Translations under genes and position numbers: made by a program
Notes under the pieces: generated by a model
Seen by the model: the letters and a program-made list of their open reading frames with translations, nothing else
Database searches by the model: none
What the model was told of the DNA's origin: nothing
In this document: piece by piece, positions 43,924 through 52,761 of the stretch
Layout of the letters: each line of letters begins with the position of its first letter
Numbering within the stretch: position 1 is the stretch's first letter
Source of the DNA: Bacteroidetes bacterium UBA2364
GTDB lineage: Bacteria > Bacteroidota > Rhodothermia > Rhodothermales > UBA2364
Assembly: GCA_002344075.1 (NCBI GenBank)
Contig: DDTM01000106.1
Location: 5,381-69,380 of the forward strand
Direction of reading: 5' to 3'
Length of the DNA stretch: 64,000 nucleotides

Positions 43924-44886
43924 ATGCTAAAGTATTTTCTCTTATGTGTATTGTTTGTAGGTAACGTACATGCACAAACCCAATGGATCGTAACTGGTTC
44001 CAACATTCGGGTTCGCCAAGCCTCTGATGTTACGGGTACCGAATTAGGGAAATTGGGACTGGGTGTTGTTGTGGTGCAGAAAGCAAAATCGGCAACCAAA
44101 GCAACCATTGGTGGTAAAACCGATTTTTGGTATCAGGTTTCTACGCCCACGCTAACAGGTTGGGTTTTTGGTGCTTTTCTGAAGCCCTATATCCCTTCGC
44201 AGAAACAATTAATTTATATGGAATTGGTTCGGTCCAGACTTGCAACAGAGGCTACCAATTTTTTAGACGAAGCAGATTTGGTGGTGTTTACCGAACGGGC
44301 CATCCGCGAGATAACAAGTCCGCCCTTGCTTGGTGAATTAGAAATGAGCCGATTGCTGGCCCTTAAACGCGCAGCACCCCTCATGCTCATGGACACTAAC
44401 ACCGGAACCTATCCAGAGCCTTATAAATCGTGGGTGCAGCGTCATGAAGGCAAATCTCTGTTCTATGACGAGATTTCTGCGCAGTATTTATTACGATCTG
44501 AAGTATTTTGGAATTTAGCCACTAAATATAAAAATGCCGCTATCGGAGAACGTATTGCTTGGGAGGCTTCTCAAGTACCATTAGGAGGCGAATGCGAAGG
44601 CGACCTTTCGTGCAATCTGGCCTATTTAAACGTCACCACTGGCGAATATCTACGCCGATATCCGAAGGGTGTTCATGTGAAGGAAGCCCTCAACCAAGTT
44701 TCAGAATGGTTGTCGAGCATTTTGCAACTGGAAGAGCCATACATCAATGAGGTCTTTTACCCAGGACAAAGAAAAGACTTCCAACCGACCTACGATGCCT
44801 TTCGACGGGCAGTGAATGGGACAGTGAACCCGATTAAAGCAGAGGTTTTGGATCTTCTTTCACAAATAGACAAGAAGGTGAAATAA
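43924..44886 (+). CDS. Secreted SH3-domain protein
   Basis: This 320-residue protein has a signal peptide cut after 'NVHAQ' and a bacterial SH3 domain at ~20-95 ('VTGSNIRVRQASDVTGTELG', 'WYQVSTPTLTGWVFGAFLKP'). The rest is helical with no family I recognise. SH3b domains often bind cell-wall peptides. It is periplasmic or exported. A terminator follows. Confidence 0.75.
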   Translation: MLKYFLLCVLFVGNVHAQTQWIVTGSNIRVRQASDVTGTELGKLGLGVVVVQKAKSATKATIGGKTDFWYQVSTPTLTGWVFGAFLKPYIPSQKQLIYMELVRSRLATEATNFLDEADLVVFTERAIREITSPPLLGELEMSRLLALKRAAPLMLMDTNTGTYPEPYKSWVQRHEGKSLFYDEISAQYLLRSEVFWNLATKYKNAAIGERIAWEASQVPLGGECEGDLSCNLAYLNVTTGEYLRRYPKGVHVKEALNQVSEWLSSILQLEEPYINEVFYPGQRKDFQPTYDAFRRAVNGTVNPIKAEVLDLLSQIDKKVK

Positions 44887-44914
44887 GGACACATATTCCC
44901 ATTTCGTGATTTCG

Positions 44915-44942
44915 GAGTCTGCCCAATGCAGGCTCTTTTTTT
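44915..44942 (+). terminator. Intrinsic terminator before mutS2
   Basis: GAGTCTGC (44915-44922) pairs with GCAGGCTC (44928-44935) with one G-T pair, followed by seven T. It ends the SH3 gene transcript. Confidence 0.85.
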
Positions 44943-44966
44943 AATACACAGGCATTCGCATAAGGC

Positions 44967-47426
44967 ATGAAGCTATATCCACAAAACATTGAACAAAAAC
45001 TGGGATTTGATGTACTCCGACAAAAATTAGATGCCTATACGCTCAGCCGGATGGGGCAGGAACGGGTAGAGGGGATGCTACCGAGTACATCTATTCGGAT
45101 TGTACAACATAGCCTCCGACAGGTCTCGGAGACCCAAGCCCTGCTCGCATTCGACGATGCCTTGCCACTAACCGCATTGCCCGACATCCGCGAGGTGGTT
45201 CGTTTTATTTTACCAGAAGGCGCGTTTATGCAACCAGAAGCACTTTTGGGTGTGGGGCATATCGTGGGCAATATCCGCCGCCTGAAGTCATATCTGGACG
45301 CGAGAAGAACCAAGTACCCCGCCTTACAAGAAGTTGCATTGGGACTCTTCCCACAAAAAACGTTAGAGCGACGCATTGGGGAAACCGTGGACGATACCGG
45401 ACAAATCAAGGACGATGCCTCGCCGGAATTACGACGAATTCGCCGGAATCTCTTGCGTATTCAAGGCGAACTAAGGTCTCGTGTGATGGCCGAACTCCGG
45501 CGGGCAGAAAAAGAGGGTTTTGCCGCCGATGACCAGCCCACCATCCGAAATGGCCGCTTAGTCATCCCCGTAAAAGCAGAAGCCAAACGAAAAGTGACCG
45601 GATTCCTTCATGATGTCTCGGCAACGGGGCATACGGCTTATATCGAGCCTGCCGCAGTAATGGAACTGAACAACGATCTTCGCGAACTTGAAACCGAAGA
45701 AAGGCGTGAAATTGAACGCATTCTACGAGATGTTTGCGCAGAACTAAGAACTGTTGCGCCAGAGGTCTTGAACAGTGTGGAAACATTAGGCGAATTCGAC
45801 TTTGTATTAGCGAAGGCTCGATTGGCGAACGCCTTGGATGGAACCGTTCCCCAATTGAATGAAAAGGGTGTTTTTAAGCTAAAAAAAGCCAAAAACCCGA
45901 TGTTGGTTTTACGATATGCACAAGAGAAAAAAAATATCGTACCATTAGACATCACTTTAGGTGAACATTTTCGTTCCCTCATCATTACGGGGCCTAATGC
46001 TGGTGGGAAATCTGTAGCCATGAAGACCGTAGGACTGCTGGCCCTGATGGTGGCATACGGGCTGCCAATTCCATGCCATGGCGATGCTTCGGATGTATGT
46101 CTGTTTCAAGCTATTTTTGCTGATATAGGCGATGAACAAAGCATCGAAAATGACCTTTCCACGTTTAGTTCACACCTTACTCATTTGCGGCATATGCTGA
46201 CGGAGGCCGATGCCCGTACTTTGATTATGATTGATGAAGCGGGAACCGGAACCGACCCCTCCGAAGGAACGGCTTTGTCACAATCCATGCTCGAACATTT
46301 TCACCGCGTTGGCGCAACGGTCATTGTCACCACCCATCACGGGGCATTAAAGGTCTTTGCTCACGAGACGTCTGGTGTAGAAAATGGTGCCATGAGTTTC
46401 GATGAAGCCAATATCACGCCTACTTATCGTCTTCAAACAGGTATTCCCGGGTCATCCTATGCCTTCGAAATGGCCGAACGTCTGTGCGTACCTACAGCCA
46501 TTATCGAGCGGGCACGTAGCCTCATCGGTACTCAACAAGCCTCTTTTGAAAACCTTTTACACGATTTTGCACGCAAGAACGAAGCGTTATCGGTACAACT
46601 AAAACGACTTACGGAAGAAAAGGCCGCCTTAGAAGCCAGTCGCAAGCAATATGAAACGCGCCGCCTACACCTCGAACAAGTGAAAGACCAGATTCGTAAA
46701 GATGCCCTCAACGAAGCTCAAAAAGTTTTAGATCAAGCAAATGCCGAAGTAGAACGCACCATCCGAGAAATCCGAGAAGCACAAGCTGAGGCAGAACGAA
46801 CCAAAATTGCCCGTCAGCAACTTGAGGCAACCAAAGACCTTGTAAAGCGGTATCAAGTCAATTTGGAAAAGCGTGTACAAGCCCGTGAAGCCTTACAGGA
46901 GGCTCAGCGCCAGAAAACGCTACCAGCCACCGATTCCAAAAAAGCGCCCAAAAAACCAGACACCACGTCAACCGATATCCAGGTGGGAGATCAAGTGGTG
47001 GTCGGCGAAGGAACTACCCCAGCCGAAGTATTGGAAATTGTGGGTAAAAATGTCCTGGTGGCCCAAGGTTCTATGAAAATAAAGGCCAAATTGAACCAAT
47101 TACGCAAAGTGGCAGGGCGACAAAAACAAACCGTAACCGTCCGGCACCAATACGCCAGTGCCGACGTCTTGTCCACTGGTCGCGCCCGCATCCACTTAGA
47201 CATCCGTGGCCAGCGTGTTGAAGACGCAAAAATGACCGTAACACAATTTTTAGACGATGCAGTGGCAGCCAGCCTGAATCGATTGGAGATTCTACATGGA
47301 ACCGGTACAGGGGCACTCCGGTTAGCGCTCAAAGACTTGCTGTCCCACTATGATGGTGTTTCGCGGTTCGAGGAAGCACCTTGGGATTTGGGTGGCCCCG
47401 GTGTCACATATGTCTGGCTGGATTAG
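44967..47426 (+). CDS. mutS2: Endonuclease MutS2
   Basis: This 819-residue protein has the MutS2 core, Walker A 'GPNAGGKS' (342-349), Walker B 'LIMIDEAGTGTDPSEG', a long coiled coil (~520-650), a KOW-like segment and a C-terminal Smr nuclease domain ('HLDIRGQRVEDA', 'ILHGTGTGALR'). It lacks the mismatch-recognition N-domain of MutS. MutS2 acts on branched DNA or on collided ribosomes. Its end overlaps the convergent xdhC-like gene by 23 bp. Confidence 0.95.
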   Translation: MKLYPQNIEQKLGFDVLRQKLDAYTLSRMGQERVEGMLPSTSIRIVQHSLRQVSETQALLAFDDALPLTALPDIREVVRFILPEGAFMQPEALLGVGHIVGNIRRLKSYLDARRTKYPALQEVALGLFPQKTLERRIGETVDDTGQIKDDASPELRRIRRNLLRIQGELRSRVMAELRRAEKEGFAADDQPTIRNGRLVIPVKAEAKRKVTGFLHDVSATGHTAYIEPAAVMELNNDLRELETEERREIERILRDVCAELRTVAPEVLNSVETLGEFDFVLAKARLANALDGTVPQLNEKGVFKLKKAKNPMLVLRYAQEKKNIVPLDITLGEHFRSLIITGPNAGGKSVAMKTVGLLALMVAYGLPIPCHGDASDVCLFQAIFADIGDEQSIENDLSTFSSHLTHLRHMLTEADARTLIMIDEAGTGTDPSEGTALSQSMLEHFHRVGATVIVTTHHGALKVFAHETSGVENGAMSFDEANITPTYRLQTGIPGSSYAFEMAERLCVPTAIIERARSLIGTQQASFENLLHDFARKNEALSVQLKRLTEEKAALEASRKQYETRRLHLEQVKDQIRKDALNEAQKVLDQANAEVERTIREIREAQAEAERTKIARQQLEATKDLVKRYQVNLEKRVQAREALQEAQRQKTLPATDSKKAPKKPDTTSTDIQVGDQVVVGEGTTPAEVLEIVGKNVLVAQGSMKIKAKLNQLRKVAGRQKQTVTVRHQYASADVLSTGRARIHLDIRGQRVEDAKMTVTQFLDDAVAASLNRLEILHGTGTGALRLALKDLLSHYDGVSRFEEAPWDLGGPGVTYVWLD

Positions 47427-48387
47427 GCTGGTTCTTGACCTGAATTATTTCGGCGGCAATACTCACCGCAATTTCCATCGGAGTTTTTGAACATATTGGA
47501 AGGCCAATGGGTGTGCGCACAGCCTTTAATACCTGTTCAGAAAACCCTTCCCTGCGGAGTTTCTGAAGGAGTGTTTTCATTTTAGCCGCACTTCCCAAGA
47601 CACCCAAATACGCAAATGTTTTGCCTAGTAGTTGCCGCACCACGACCTCATCGGTCTGGAATCCCAGCGTCATCACCACCACATAGTGATGGTCGCCTTC
47701 GGGAATGTATGAAGAGATGGCGGCATAATCCAAAATGGTGATCTCTTCAGCAAAATGGTTTGCGGTTATTGTATTCAAATTGGGGCGATTATCGAACAAG
47801 TAAACACAAAAGCCAAGTTTTACCATCAGTTCCGATAAGGCAAGGCCGCAATGTCCACCACCAACCAAAAATAACAAAGGTCGTTGATCCAATCTTTCGA
47901 TGTAAACAAAGCCATCTGTCACGGCGTTAAAATCCGTGGTTAATACCGACGTTTCTGATACTATATGCAACCCTGATGGATTAATTTTGAGTCCTACATT
48001 CCGGCATGGAAAGGATTCTAAAATTTTTTCAATTATACTTAAGTTTTTGTAAAACAAAGAAATAAGTACAATTGTTTGTTCGCCAGAGCAAATCATACCA
48101 CTGGCTTCGATGGCATTCTTCCGGTGTACTTGTTTGCGTAAAATGGTCGTTACTTCGGCAGAATCAAGCCGCTTCCGAGCTTCTTCAACCATCTTGATCT
48201 CCATGATCCCACCACCAATGCTTCCCCAGAAGGCTTCTTTGGTAACTGCCATTTTAAAACCTGCCCTCCCCGGACTACTTCCGCTGCTTTCCACTACCAC
48301 CATTAGTTGGACTACTTGCCCACGCTGGAGTTCATTAGCAATTTTTTTCCAGAAGTCGGTGGCTTCGTATCGAGGAGATGGCTTCAT
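47404..48387 (-). CDS. XdhC/CoxI family protein
   Basis: This 327-residue protein has the XdhC N-domain ('VVESSGSSPGRAGFKMAV', 'GSIGGGIMEIKMVEEA') and a Rossmann-like C-domain ('LFLVGGGHCGLALSELM', 'GVLGSAAKMKTLLQKL', 'TPIGLPICSKTPMEIAVSIAAEII'). XdhC binds molybdenum cofactor and delivers it sulfurated to xanthine dehydrogenase-type enzymes. No such enzyme is in the window. The ATG overlaps the methyltransferase end by 4 bp. Confidence 0.88.
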   Translation of the reverse strand: MKPSPRYEATDFWKKIANELQRGQVVQLMVVVESSGSSPGRAGFKMAVTKEAFWGSIGGGIMEIKMVEEARKRLDSAEVTTILRKQVHRKNAIEASGMICSGEQTIVLISLFYKNLSIIEKILESFPCRNVGLKINPSGLHIVSETSVLTTDFNAVTDGFVYIERLDQRPLLFLVGGGHCGLALSELMVKLGFCVYLFDNRPNLNTITANHFAEEITILDYAAISSYIPEGDHHYVVVMTLGFQTDEVVVRQLLGKTFAYLGVLGSAAKMKTLLQKLRREGFSEQVLKAVRTPIGLPICSKTPMEIAVSIAAEIIQVKNQPNPARHM

Positions 48388-49007
48388 AACAGGCTACTGT
48401 TCTCTGGAGAGTGAACATACGTGTATATCCAATGGTGAAGATCGGAGGTAAGAATGGTTTTGTCTAACCGAAATGCGCCGCCGGCCATGATGGTCTCGTG
48501 ACAAGTTGGGTTGTAATAGAGAATGGTTAGAGGACGATCTTTACGTACCAACGAAGCCAAAACATGGAGCATCACAGACGACATCACCGATTCTGGGAAC
48601 GGATTAAAAAAATACAGGTGCGAGAATTGATCAAAGTCCGTAAAAGTTTTGGCATCCGCATGATGAATAAAGATGTTCTGGCGCAGAATTTGCATATTCC
48701 GGCGGGCAATCTCCACCAATCTTTCAGACAATTCTACCCCTTCTACCGTTCCAAATCCTGCTTTCCGGAATAAGAGGAGGGCCGCTCCTTTTCCACAACC
48801 CATGTCAAGGAGTGCATCTTTTTTACGTGGTTTCAACTCTTTCAATAAGCGTTTCAGTTCCGGCAGTTCCGCAGACGAAGCATACCAATACCCTTTTTCA
48901 AGTGGTACGCCAGTCTCGTCGTTGTACATATTCATCATCAAATCCAATCCCCGCCACATATGCAATTTGTGCAGAATTTTTCGCTTTAAGCGTTGGAAGT
49001 CATTCAT
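48384..49007 (-). CDS. Class I SAM-dependent methyltransferase
   Basis: This 207-residue protein has a Rossmann methyltransferase core: motif I 'LLDMGCGKGAALLLF', motif II 'VEGVELSERLVEIARRN' and a 'HHADAKTFTDFDQFSHLYFF' region with a 'FNPFPE' motif like those of N-methyltransferases. Substrate is unknown. It is the first gene of a two-gene unit with the XdhC-like gene (4-bp overlap). Confidence 0.82.
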   Translation of the reverse strand: MNDFQRLKRKILHKLHMWRGLDLMMNMYNDETGVPLEKGYWYASSAELPELKRLLKELKPRKKDALLDMGCGKGAALLLFRKAGFGTVEGVELSERLVEIARRNMQILRQNIFIHHADAKTFTDFDQFSHLYFFNPFPESVMSSVMLHVLASLVRKDRPLTILYYNPTCHETIMAGGAFRLDKTILTSDLHHWIYTYVHSPENSSLL

Positions 49008-49053
49008 CAGACATCTTACCTTGTCGGTCGTTTAAAGTGGAGACTTATAAGAT

Positions 49054-49560
49054 ATGACAAATCACTTCTTTTTTTATTTGGATTCTCCCGTTGGGCCACT
49101 TGAAATTCGGGCAAATGATCAATTTGTCACAGGTCTTTATTTTGAGGGTGGAAAGGGGGCTTCATCCATTCGTCAAACACCAAGCCCCGTTCAGCCGGCA
49201 CACCTCCAGACAGCCATAGCAGAACTTAATGCCTATTTTTCCGGACGGTTACGCACATTTTCTTTTCCCATACACCAAACCGGAACCGATTTTCAGCAGC
49301 GGGTTTGGCAAGAACTGATGCGTATTCCATATGGAGAAACCATTTCGTACCTTGAACTATCACAGCACATCGGAGACACAAAAACCATACGGGCTGTTGG
49401 CACGGCAAATAGTCGGAACAACCTTAATATTGTCGTTCCTTGCCACCGCGTGATCGGGAAAAATGGTCAGCTTACTGGATATGGTGGTGGGCTTTGGCGC
49501 AAAGACTGGCTTTTGAATCACGAAGCGAAATGGGCGAAGGGGGTGCTCACGTTATTTTGA
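49054..49560 (+). CDS. ogt: Methylated-DNA--[protein]-cysteine S-methyltransferase
   Basis: This 168-residue protein has the full two-domain Ogt form. The active-site motif 'VVPCHRVIGKNGQLTGYGGG' is intact with acceptor Cys130, preceded by the arginine-finger segment 'IRAVGTANSRNN'. It transfers the O6-alkyl group of guanine to itself in a single-turnover repair. It contrasts with the alanine-substituted ATL at 9577. Confidence 0.94.
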   Translation: MTNHFFFYLDSPVGPLEIRANDQFVTGLYFEGGKGASSIRQTPSPVQPAHLQTAIAELNAYFSGRLRTFSFPIHQTGTDFQQRVWQELMRIPYGETISYLELSQHIGDTKTIRAVGTANSRNNLNIVVPCHRVIGKNGQLTGYGGGLWRKDWLLNHEAKWAKGVLTLF

Positions 49561-49562
49561 TA

Positions 49563-49654
49563 GGGGCGCATTTCAAAACTTCCCAAATTACCTTGTGAAC
49601 ACGTCTTTCACATCCTGCATGATTTAAGTGCGTTGTATGTTTATTGGCATTTTT
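49563..49654 (+). repeat. Dispersed intergenic repeat, copy B
   Basis: Two blocks match the region at 62359-62549. Block 1 (49563-49608) begins GGGGCGCATTTCAAAACTTC. Block 2 (49628-49654) matches 62523-62549 at 25 of 27 positions. Block 1 also resembles the minus strand near 24210. No gene is seen in the surrounding 49561-49846 gap. Confidence 0.65.
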
Positions 49655-49846
49655 CGAAATGCACCCGCTATCGAACCATGTTTATGTATGCTTCGGTGCA
49701 GAGAACCCCAAGAATCAAAGATCCAAGTGTCATGCCCTAAAATATCTCGATAACCTCCACTGATTTTTTTAGAAACCATCGCTTCATCGTAAAACCAATG
49801 CCGTATATTTTTCCAAAAGGCATCTTTTAATCAATCGTAAGACACT

Positions 49847-50857
49847 ATGAAACAAGGACAGGTTCTCTTGCTCACCTCAATACTGGCAGCAATGTTGGTG
49901 ATGGGTTATTTTGCAGGCATCTTCGGTGGGGAAGAGTCAACTGTTAAGCTCCCTAATTGGGGCATAAAGCCCGAAGAAATTGACGCCATCGAAATCCGCG
50001 TGGCTGGACAAGATACCTTAAAATTACTAAAAGGTGCAGCAGGATGGCACATTACCAGCCCTCAACAAAGCATAGCGGACTCGCTCGCTATTGTCCGGCT
50101 TTTAGACCAAATTGCGGCCCTTAAACCGGAAAGTATTGCGGCCAATTCGCCTGACCGATACGCCACATACGGAGTTGCATCCACCGCCCGAAGTATTGTA
50201 CTCACGATTGGAAAAAATACCAGAACCCTGATTTTAGGGAATACAACCGCCGATGGCGCCTCTTTTTTCCTACGGATAGGCAATGATCCACAAGTGATCC
50301 AAGCAAGGGGCAATCTTTCAACCAATGCCAATGTGTCGGATTGGCGTTCTACAACCGTCCTACGGTTGCCAATCTCGACCATTCAGCGGGTTTCGGTCTC
50401 GATACCCAATGAAAAATATGAAGTAGCCAACAATAATGGCAATTGGCAATTGATCCGAAACGGTATTGGAACCACTGCCGACACCCTCAGCACCGTTAAA
50501 TGGCTCCGCCGATTGGGCGCACTGAAGGCAGATGCGTTTGTAGCGGAAGTACAGGGCAGCGCTCTCAAGGCAGAAGGTACTCATGTCTTGCGCATTCAAA
50601 CAACCACCGGGCAGACACGCGAACTTGTCTTAAAAGAATCTGCAAGTGGAGATGTACTCGGGGCGTTAGATGGAATCAAAGACGTTTTCAGGCTTTCTCC
50701 CACACAGTTGCCCCTCATAGCGCCGGAGTCCGGCCAACTTTCCCGCGAAACGACTCCTTCGGAAACCACAGCCTCCCCACCTAAACACGGCTCTACCCAA
50801 ACCCAACCGCCGAAAAAATCGAGAAGAGGCGAAGAGGGAGAAGAAGGCTTGCTTTGA
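49847..50857 (+). CDS. DUF4340 domain-containing protein
   Basis: This 336-residue protein has one N-terminal membrane helix and a repeated periplasmic domain typical of DUF4340: 'LKLLKGAAGWHITSPQQSIAD', 'RYATYGVASTARSIVLTIGK', 'TLILGNTTADGASFFLRIG'. The C-terminus is a low-complexity Pro/Ser/Thr and charged tail. DUF4340 proteins often sit beside GldG-like ABC transporter parts, but none is present here. Function unknown. Confidence 0.8.
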   Translation: MKQGQVLLLTSILAAMLVMGYFAGIFGGEESTVKLPNWGIKPEEIDAIEIRVAGQDTLKLLKGAAGWHITSPQQSIADSLAIVRLLDQIAALKPESIAANSPDRYATYGVASTARSIVLTIGKNTRTLILGNTTADGASFFLRIGNDPQVIQARGNLSTNANVSDWRSTTVLRLPISTIQRVSVSIPNEKYEVANNNGNWQLIRNGIGTTADTLSTVKWLRRLGALKADAFVAEVQGSALKAEGTHVLRIQTTTGQTRELVLKESASGDVLGALDGIKDVFRLSPTQLPLIAPESGQLSRETTPSETTASPPKHGSTQTQPPKKSRRGEEGEEGLL

Positions 50858-50899
50858 CCATAAATACTAAAAAACACTTCATAAAAGGAGCGCTTGATT

Positions 50900-50921
50900 T
50901 ATACATTCTAATATTTGTATA
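50900..50921. promoter_or_regulatory. Operator-like dyad upstream of the ArsR gene
   Basis: TATACA (50900-50905) and TGTATA (50916-50921) are perfect inverted arms spaced by ten AT-rich bases, 23 bp before the ArsR start and overlapping the likely promoter. Size and spacing fit a dimeric winged-helix ArsR site, so self-repression is likely but unproven. Confidence 0.55.
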
Positions 50922-50943
50922 TTTCGATTAATCAATAAACAAG

Positions 50944-51303
50944 ATGGGTGCAATTAATACCGAATCATTTAGCGTTCCACAAAACGAGCTGGCCAGTTTT
51001 GCACGCATTCTGGCCCATCCAGCGCGGATTGCGATATTAGAACAACTGATGGAGCGTGGTGCCACGCATTGTGGTAAATTAGATCTACCCTTAGCGCAAC
51101 CCACTATTTCCGCGCACTTAAAAGAACTGCGCCAAATCGGACTGGTCTATGGAAAAGTGGAAGGCACTTCGGTTTGTTATTGCATCAATCTGGAGACATG
51201 GGAGCGAATGCGCGAGGCTTTTGACACCTTCTTTGTCAAATTACGCTATGTAGAAGCACTCCATGCCCCCACTGAATCTAACCAGTACCATACATCAACC
51301 TAA
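50944..51303 (+). CDS. ArsR/SmtB-family transcriptional regulator
   Basis: This 119-residue winged helix protein has 'ELASFARILAHPARIAILEQL', the recognition helix 'LAQPTISAHLKELRQIGLV' and the wing 'GKVEGTSVCYCINLETW'. The classical metal-binding ELCVC motif in the recognition helix is absent. It has three cysteines, C43, C78 and C80, which could act as a thiol switch. It starts a tight unit with thioredoxin (12 bp) and thioredoxin reductase, suggesting control of thiol redox genes. Confidence 0.88.
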   Translation: MGAINTESFSVPQNELASFARILAHPARIAILEQLMERGATHCGKLDLPLAQPTISAHLKELRQIGLVYGKVEGTSVCYCINLETWERMREAFDTFFVKLRYVEALHAPTESNQYHTST

Positions 51304-51315
51304 ACATATACAAAA

Positions 51316-51654
51316 ATGGCACTTGCAGTAACCGACAAAACCTTTAAGGCCGAAGTTTTAGACAGCAATATCCCCGTATTGGTGGACTTTTGGGCCGCTT
51401 GGTGTGGCCCTTGTTTGATGATCGCACCGGCTGTAGAGCAGTTGGCCAGGGAATATGAAGGCAAAGCCAAAGTCGTGAAACTAAATGTGGATGAAAACCA
51501 GTATGTAGCCAGTCAATACGGCATTCGCTCTATCCCCACCTTGCTTGTCTTCCATAAAGGAAAAGTGGTGGATCAGGTCATTGGCGCCGTACCTAAGAAG
51601 AAGTTGGCGGACCACTTAGATAAAGCGATTACGAAGGCAAGATCTACCGTCTGA
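51316..51654 (+). CDS. trxA: Thioredoxin
   Basis: This 112-residue protein has the classical active site 'FWAAWCGPC' (C30, C33), the cis-proline motif 'GIRSIPTLLVF' and normal length. It has no signal peptide, so it is the cytoplasmic dithiol donor for reductases and peroxidases. A terminator follows, but trxB is only 64 bp away. Confidence 0.95.
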   Translation: MALAVTDKTFKAEVLDSNIPVLVDFWAAWCGPCLMIAPAVEQLAREYEGKAKVVKLNVDENQYVASQYGIRSIPTLLVFHKGKVVDQVIGAVPKKKLADHLDKAITKARSTV

Positions 51655-51678
51655 CAAACCTACATATAACAAAAATTT

Positions 51679-51705
51679 ACCCGGATAACACCGGGTTCTC
51701 TTTTT
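51679..51705 (+). terminator. Terminator or attenuator between trxA and trxB
   Basis: ACCCGG (51679-51684) and CCGGGT (51691-51696) pair around ATAACA, followed by TCTCTTTTT. The short stem suggests partial termination, giving more trxA than trxB message. Confidence 0.65.
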
Positions 51706-51718
51706 GGATAAAACAGAT

Positions 51719-52675
51719 ATGATCAAAGAACTAAATTTTGTAACTGCAGAGCGGCTAAAGGTTGCGATTATTGGTACAGGACCAGCTGGACTAACAGCGG
51801 CATTGTATGCGGCACGCGCCAACTTAAGCCCTGTTGTTTTTGAAGGGCCGGAGCCAGGAGGCCAACTCATGACCACAACCGACGTAGAAAATTTCCCTGG
51901 TTTTCCGGAAGGGATTATGGGACCAGAAATGATGCAGCGTTTCCGAGATCAGGCCACACGATTTGGGGCAGACCTTCGCTGGGGCATGGTGACGGAGGTA
52001 GATTTCTCGGAAAGGCCCTTTAAGCTGGTAGTGGATGAAGAAATCTTGGTTCTTGCGGATGCGGTTATCGTCTCGACAGGAGCATCGGCCATGTACCTTG
52101 GCCTTGAAAACGAATTGAGATTGCGCGGATATGGTGTTTCTGCCTGCGCCACCTGCGATGGAGCGTTCTTTAAAAACCAAGAAGTTGCTATTGTCGGTGG
52201 AGGGGATACCGCTATGGAAGAAGCCCACTACCTCACCCGACATGCCTCTAAGGTTTATCTAATCCATCGGCGAGATTCGTTCCGTGCTTCCAAAATCATG
52301 CAGGAACGGGTTTTAAACAATCCGAAGATTGAAGTAATCTGGAACACGGTGGTAAAGGATGTTTTGGGTGAAAAGGAAGTCACGGGGCTTACTCTCCAGA
52401 ACATACAAACCGAAGCCGTCACAACCTTATCTGTTTCCGGACTTTTTGTCGCGATTGGACACAAGCCCAATACCGATGTTTTTAAAGGGCAATTGGATAT
52501 GGACGCCACCGGATATCTAAAAACAGGCCCAGACAATACTTATACCAATATTCCCGGGGTTTTTGCCTGCGGTGATGCCCAAGATCACGTCTATCGGCAA
52601 GCCGTTACTGCTGCGGGGACAGGGTGTATGGCCGCCATAGATACCGAGCGCTGGCTATCCGAACAAGAAGCATAG
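51719..52675 (+). CDS. trxB: Thioredoxin-disulfide reductase
   Basis: From the ATG at 51719 this is a 318-residue low-molecular-weight flavoenzyme. It has the FAD motif 'AIIGTGPAGLTAALYAARA', the redox pair 'CATCDG' (C143, C146), the NADPH motif 'AIVGGGDTAMEEAHYL' and the C-terminal 'GVFACGDAQDHVYRQAVTAAG'. It reduces thioredoxin with NADPH. A TTG at 51704 is a less likely start. Confidence 0.95.
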   Translation: MIKELNFVTAERLKVAIIGTGPAGLTAALYAARANLSPVVFEGPEPGGQLMTTTDVENFPGFPEGIMGPEMMQRFRDQATRFGADLRWGMVTEVDFSERPFKLVVDEEILVLADAVIVSTGASAMYLGLENELRLRGYGVSACATCDGAFFKNQEVAIVGGGDTAMEEAHYLTRHASKVYLIHRRDSFRASKIMQERVLNNPKIEVIWNTVVKDVLGEKEVTGLTLQNIQTEAVTTLSVSGLFVAIGHKPNTDVFKGQLDMDATGYLKTGPDNTYTNIPGVFACGDAQDHVYRQAVTAAGTGCMAAIDTERWLSEQEA

Positions 52676-52702
52676 CTTTCAGACACTTGCTAATAATGTA
52701 GA

Positions 52703-52740
52703 AAAAGAGGTTACCTCGTTATGAGACAACCTCTTTTTTT
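52703..52740. terminator. Bidirectional terminator between trxB and gyrA
   Basis: AAAAGAGGTT (52703-52712) pairs with AACCTCTTTT (52728-52737), with A-rich and T-rich flanks. It can stop transcripts from both convergent genes. Confidence 0.85.
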
Positions 52741-52761
52741 AGACGAAACATTGCAAAGGAT

